This document shows positions 62,441 to 64,000 of a stretch of DNA of 64,000 bases, one piece after another. Under the pieces are notes generated by a model, which saw only the letters and a program-made list of their open reading frames with translations, made no database searches and was not told the DNA's origin. The DNA comes from Nautilus pompilius (lineage: Eukaryota; Mollusca; Cephalopoda; Nautilida; Nautilidae). The position numbers and the translations under genes are program-made. The stretch lies in the NCBI GenBank assembly GCA_018389105.1, contig JACATO010000649.1:909501-973500 (forward strand). Direction: 5' to 3'. The number at the start of each line of letters is the position of its first letter. Position 1 is the first letter of the stretch.

Positions 62441-64000
62441 AAGACCAATAAAACTCACTGACCCTTGTTGTTACTTTATCAGAATTTTCTAAGAGTAAAT
62501 TAGCATGTGAGTAAAAGCACAGCAATAGTAGACACTCGATCAAAGGAAAGATTAAATTGCTACTTCAGACAAACCAAAGTGAAATAAGTATCAGAAATAA
62601 AACTGTTCTAGAAGTATCTTGTTTAAAGGTGCACATTCAGTAGAGTGATAAATCCATTATTCCTTTTCGGTAAAGCATTCCTGTTCTACCATTTTTTTAT
62701 TTTTTAAATATTTTTCATTTATTGATGAAAATTACAGATTTAAGGCTAAAAATGTTTTATTATTTTGACACATGTATAAAATAACCTCATTATTTTTGTA
62801 GTGGTATACTGTTTCATTTTTCTCTGCTTGCTTATGATGTTCTGCACCCAAGTAAAATTAGCATAGTTTCTACATTAATGGAAGGCCTGCCTTGCATAAA
62901 TTTAACTTTTTTTTTCCACCATTGTCCTTATACACGGCCCTACTTTATATTGATGGTTGTGTCTGTTTAAACAGCACTGATTTTGCCACCTTTGTAGATG
63001 GGGCTAATTCCAGCAGTCCTGTAAATGTCACTGAATAGGGACAACTGGCAAACACGCGTCTATTTTGTCAGTTCGTTTTTGTTGCCTGTAAAATGAGATT
63101 TTGAACTCTGCAGTTGTACCAAATACGGATGTTGGATTAATATTAGCGCACAATGCCAGTCTGAAACTGATGGAAGTAAAGGTTAATTTCTTTACGTAGA
63201 TATTCCAAAACGTGAAACACGCAGCTGGCCTTTCACATGGTTGTCATAGCAGGATAGGAGAGCAGGCCAGAGAAAACCTTCACTCATAGCTTTGTTTCAC
63301 TCTATTGATTACAAGTCTACTCTAAACCAAATAAAAGTATGAAAAAAATAGTTAACTGCTCTTTGATAGTGCCTTTTTTTTTTTTTTTTGCAGCTGTCTA
63401 AAGATTTTTGGTCATGTGCTCTTTACCATAGAAAAAGAAAGACAGTAAATGTTTTTGTTTGTATATATAGATGCCATATTTCATAGTTTTATGTATATTG
63501 CTGTTACTTATGATCCCTAGTTTTTGATGCTTAAGTTGTACTAATCGTAAATTATCAGACACGCACAAGTAATGGTTAATTAGATATTCTACACTTTATT
63601 GGAAACTGCAGTCTTTTTCTTTTTATACTTGAGACGAAACTTTAAAAAAGGAGCGGATCTTACACCCGCACTATTTGAACACTGATGCACACCAAACTGT
63701 ACCGCTCGGATACTAAGCACTATTATACACAACCATGATGTGCTCAGCTGTGTAGCACACACACACAGAGTTTGTGGTGTTTCTGAAAGTTGATCATTTA
63801 AAAAGTTAGCCGAAGTCATACTGTTTTCTAGCCGATCTATGCAGCAGATGTGTGTGTGTGTGTTTAAGTGGCTTAAAATTTACTCTGTTTGGCAGTGGTA
63901 AAAAAAACCACGAGAAGCTCACCAAAGCCTGAATAGGTGGGTTTGGTCAGCTCGGAAAGGTCATCCATTAGTGGATCATGCATGGTCACTTGATCACTAA
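62441..64000 (+). other. onecut intron, AT-rich to window end
   Basis: A T-run ending TTTTGCAG at about 63393 resembles an acceptor, but the following sequence stops at once (CTGTCTAA, with the incoming G giving GCT GTC TAA), so it is not the homeodomain exon. Confidence 0.5.

Larger units (their letters stand above)
22273..64000 (+). other. onecut: onecut first coding intron (5' part, runs off window)
   Basis: The intron begins GTAAGACC directly after the CUT domain. A CUT-type homeodomain should follow in the next exon, with a FFMNARRR-like recognition helix, but I found no such peptide on the + strand. The intron is therefore at least 41.7 kb. After about 24.7 kb it becomes AT-rich and repeat-laden. 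Long introns around developmental regulators often hold enhancers; that is general knowledge, not something shown here. An unrelated gene nested in the intron cannot be excluded, but no open frame is convincing. Confidence 0.8.

Noticed and set aside
63380..63420. T-run plus TTTTGCAG as the acceptor of the homeodomain exon
   Set aside because: With the incoming phase-1 G the reading is GCT GTC TAA, an immediate stop, and no CKRKEQ-like or homeodomain peptide follows.

Overview
This is a eukaryotic, animal window. It is mostly AT-rich non-coding DNA with many microsatellites, poly-A/T runs, DNA-transposon relics and short dispersed repeats. One gene can be identified with confidence: a ONECUT (HNF6-type) CUT-homeobox transcription factor on the + strand. 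Its large first coding exon (21225-22272) encodes the N-terminal region, a conserved TPLQPLPP block and the single CUT domain, and ends at a clean splice donor in phase 1. The protein resembles bilaterian ONECUT. The very long intron, the Tc1/mariner relics and the SINE-like repeats suggest a lophotrochozoan, possibly a mollusc such as a cephalopod; that placement is inference, not proof.

Layout: 1-17.8 kb is upstream non-coding DNA with a broken Tc1-like transposon (about 1.14-2.34 kb), SINE-like fragments, GT/GA/AAT microsatellites and a few coding-like minus-strand fragments that I cannot identify. From 17.8 to about 22.4 kb lies a GC- and CpG-rich island. It holds C-rich and G-rich tracts, a 0.5-kb GA/GGGTGTG minisatellite, a perfect NRF1-type palindrome, a short upstream ORF, a candidate 5'UTR splice acceptor, and the onecut exon. 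From 22273 to the window end is onecut intron sequence, at least 41.7 kb, because no homeodomain exon could be found. This intron carries G-quadruplex motifs and candidate Onecut sites near its 5' end, a possible intronic poly(A) cluster, a second Tc1 relic (about 42.36-43.06 kb), a 465-bp mariner-like deletion derivative (44767-45231), SINE-like copies, and two nearly identical tandem duplications (754-bp unit at 47.1-48.6 kb; about 1375-bp unit at 57.2-59.7 kb).

No rRNA, tRNA, CRISPR or operon-like structure was found, and I see no clear previously undescribed system. The most useful leads are the possible CUT-only short isoform, the two recent tandem duplications bounded by simple repeats, the two Tc1 relics sharing the same in-frame stop, the mariner deletion derivative, and the strand-consistent G4 motifs flanking the onecut exon.
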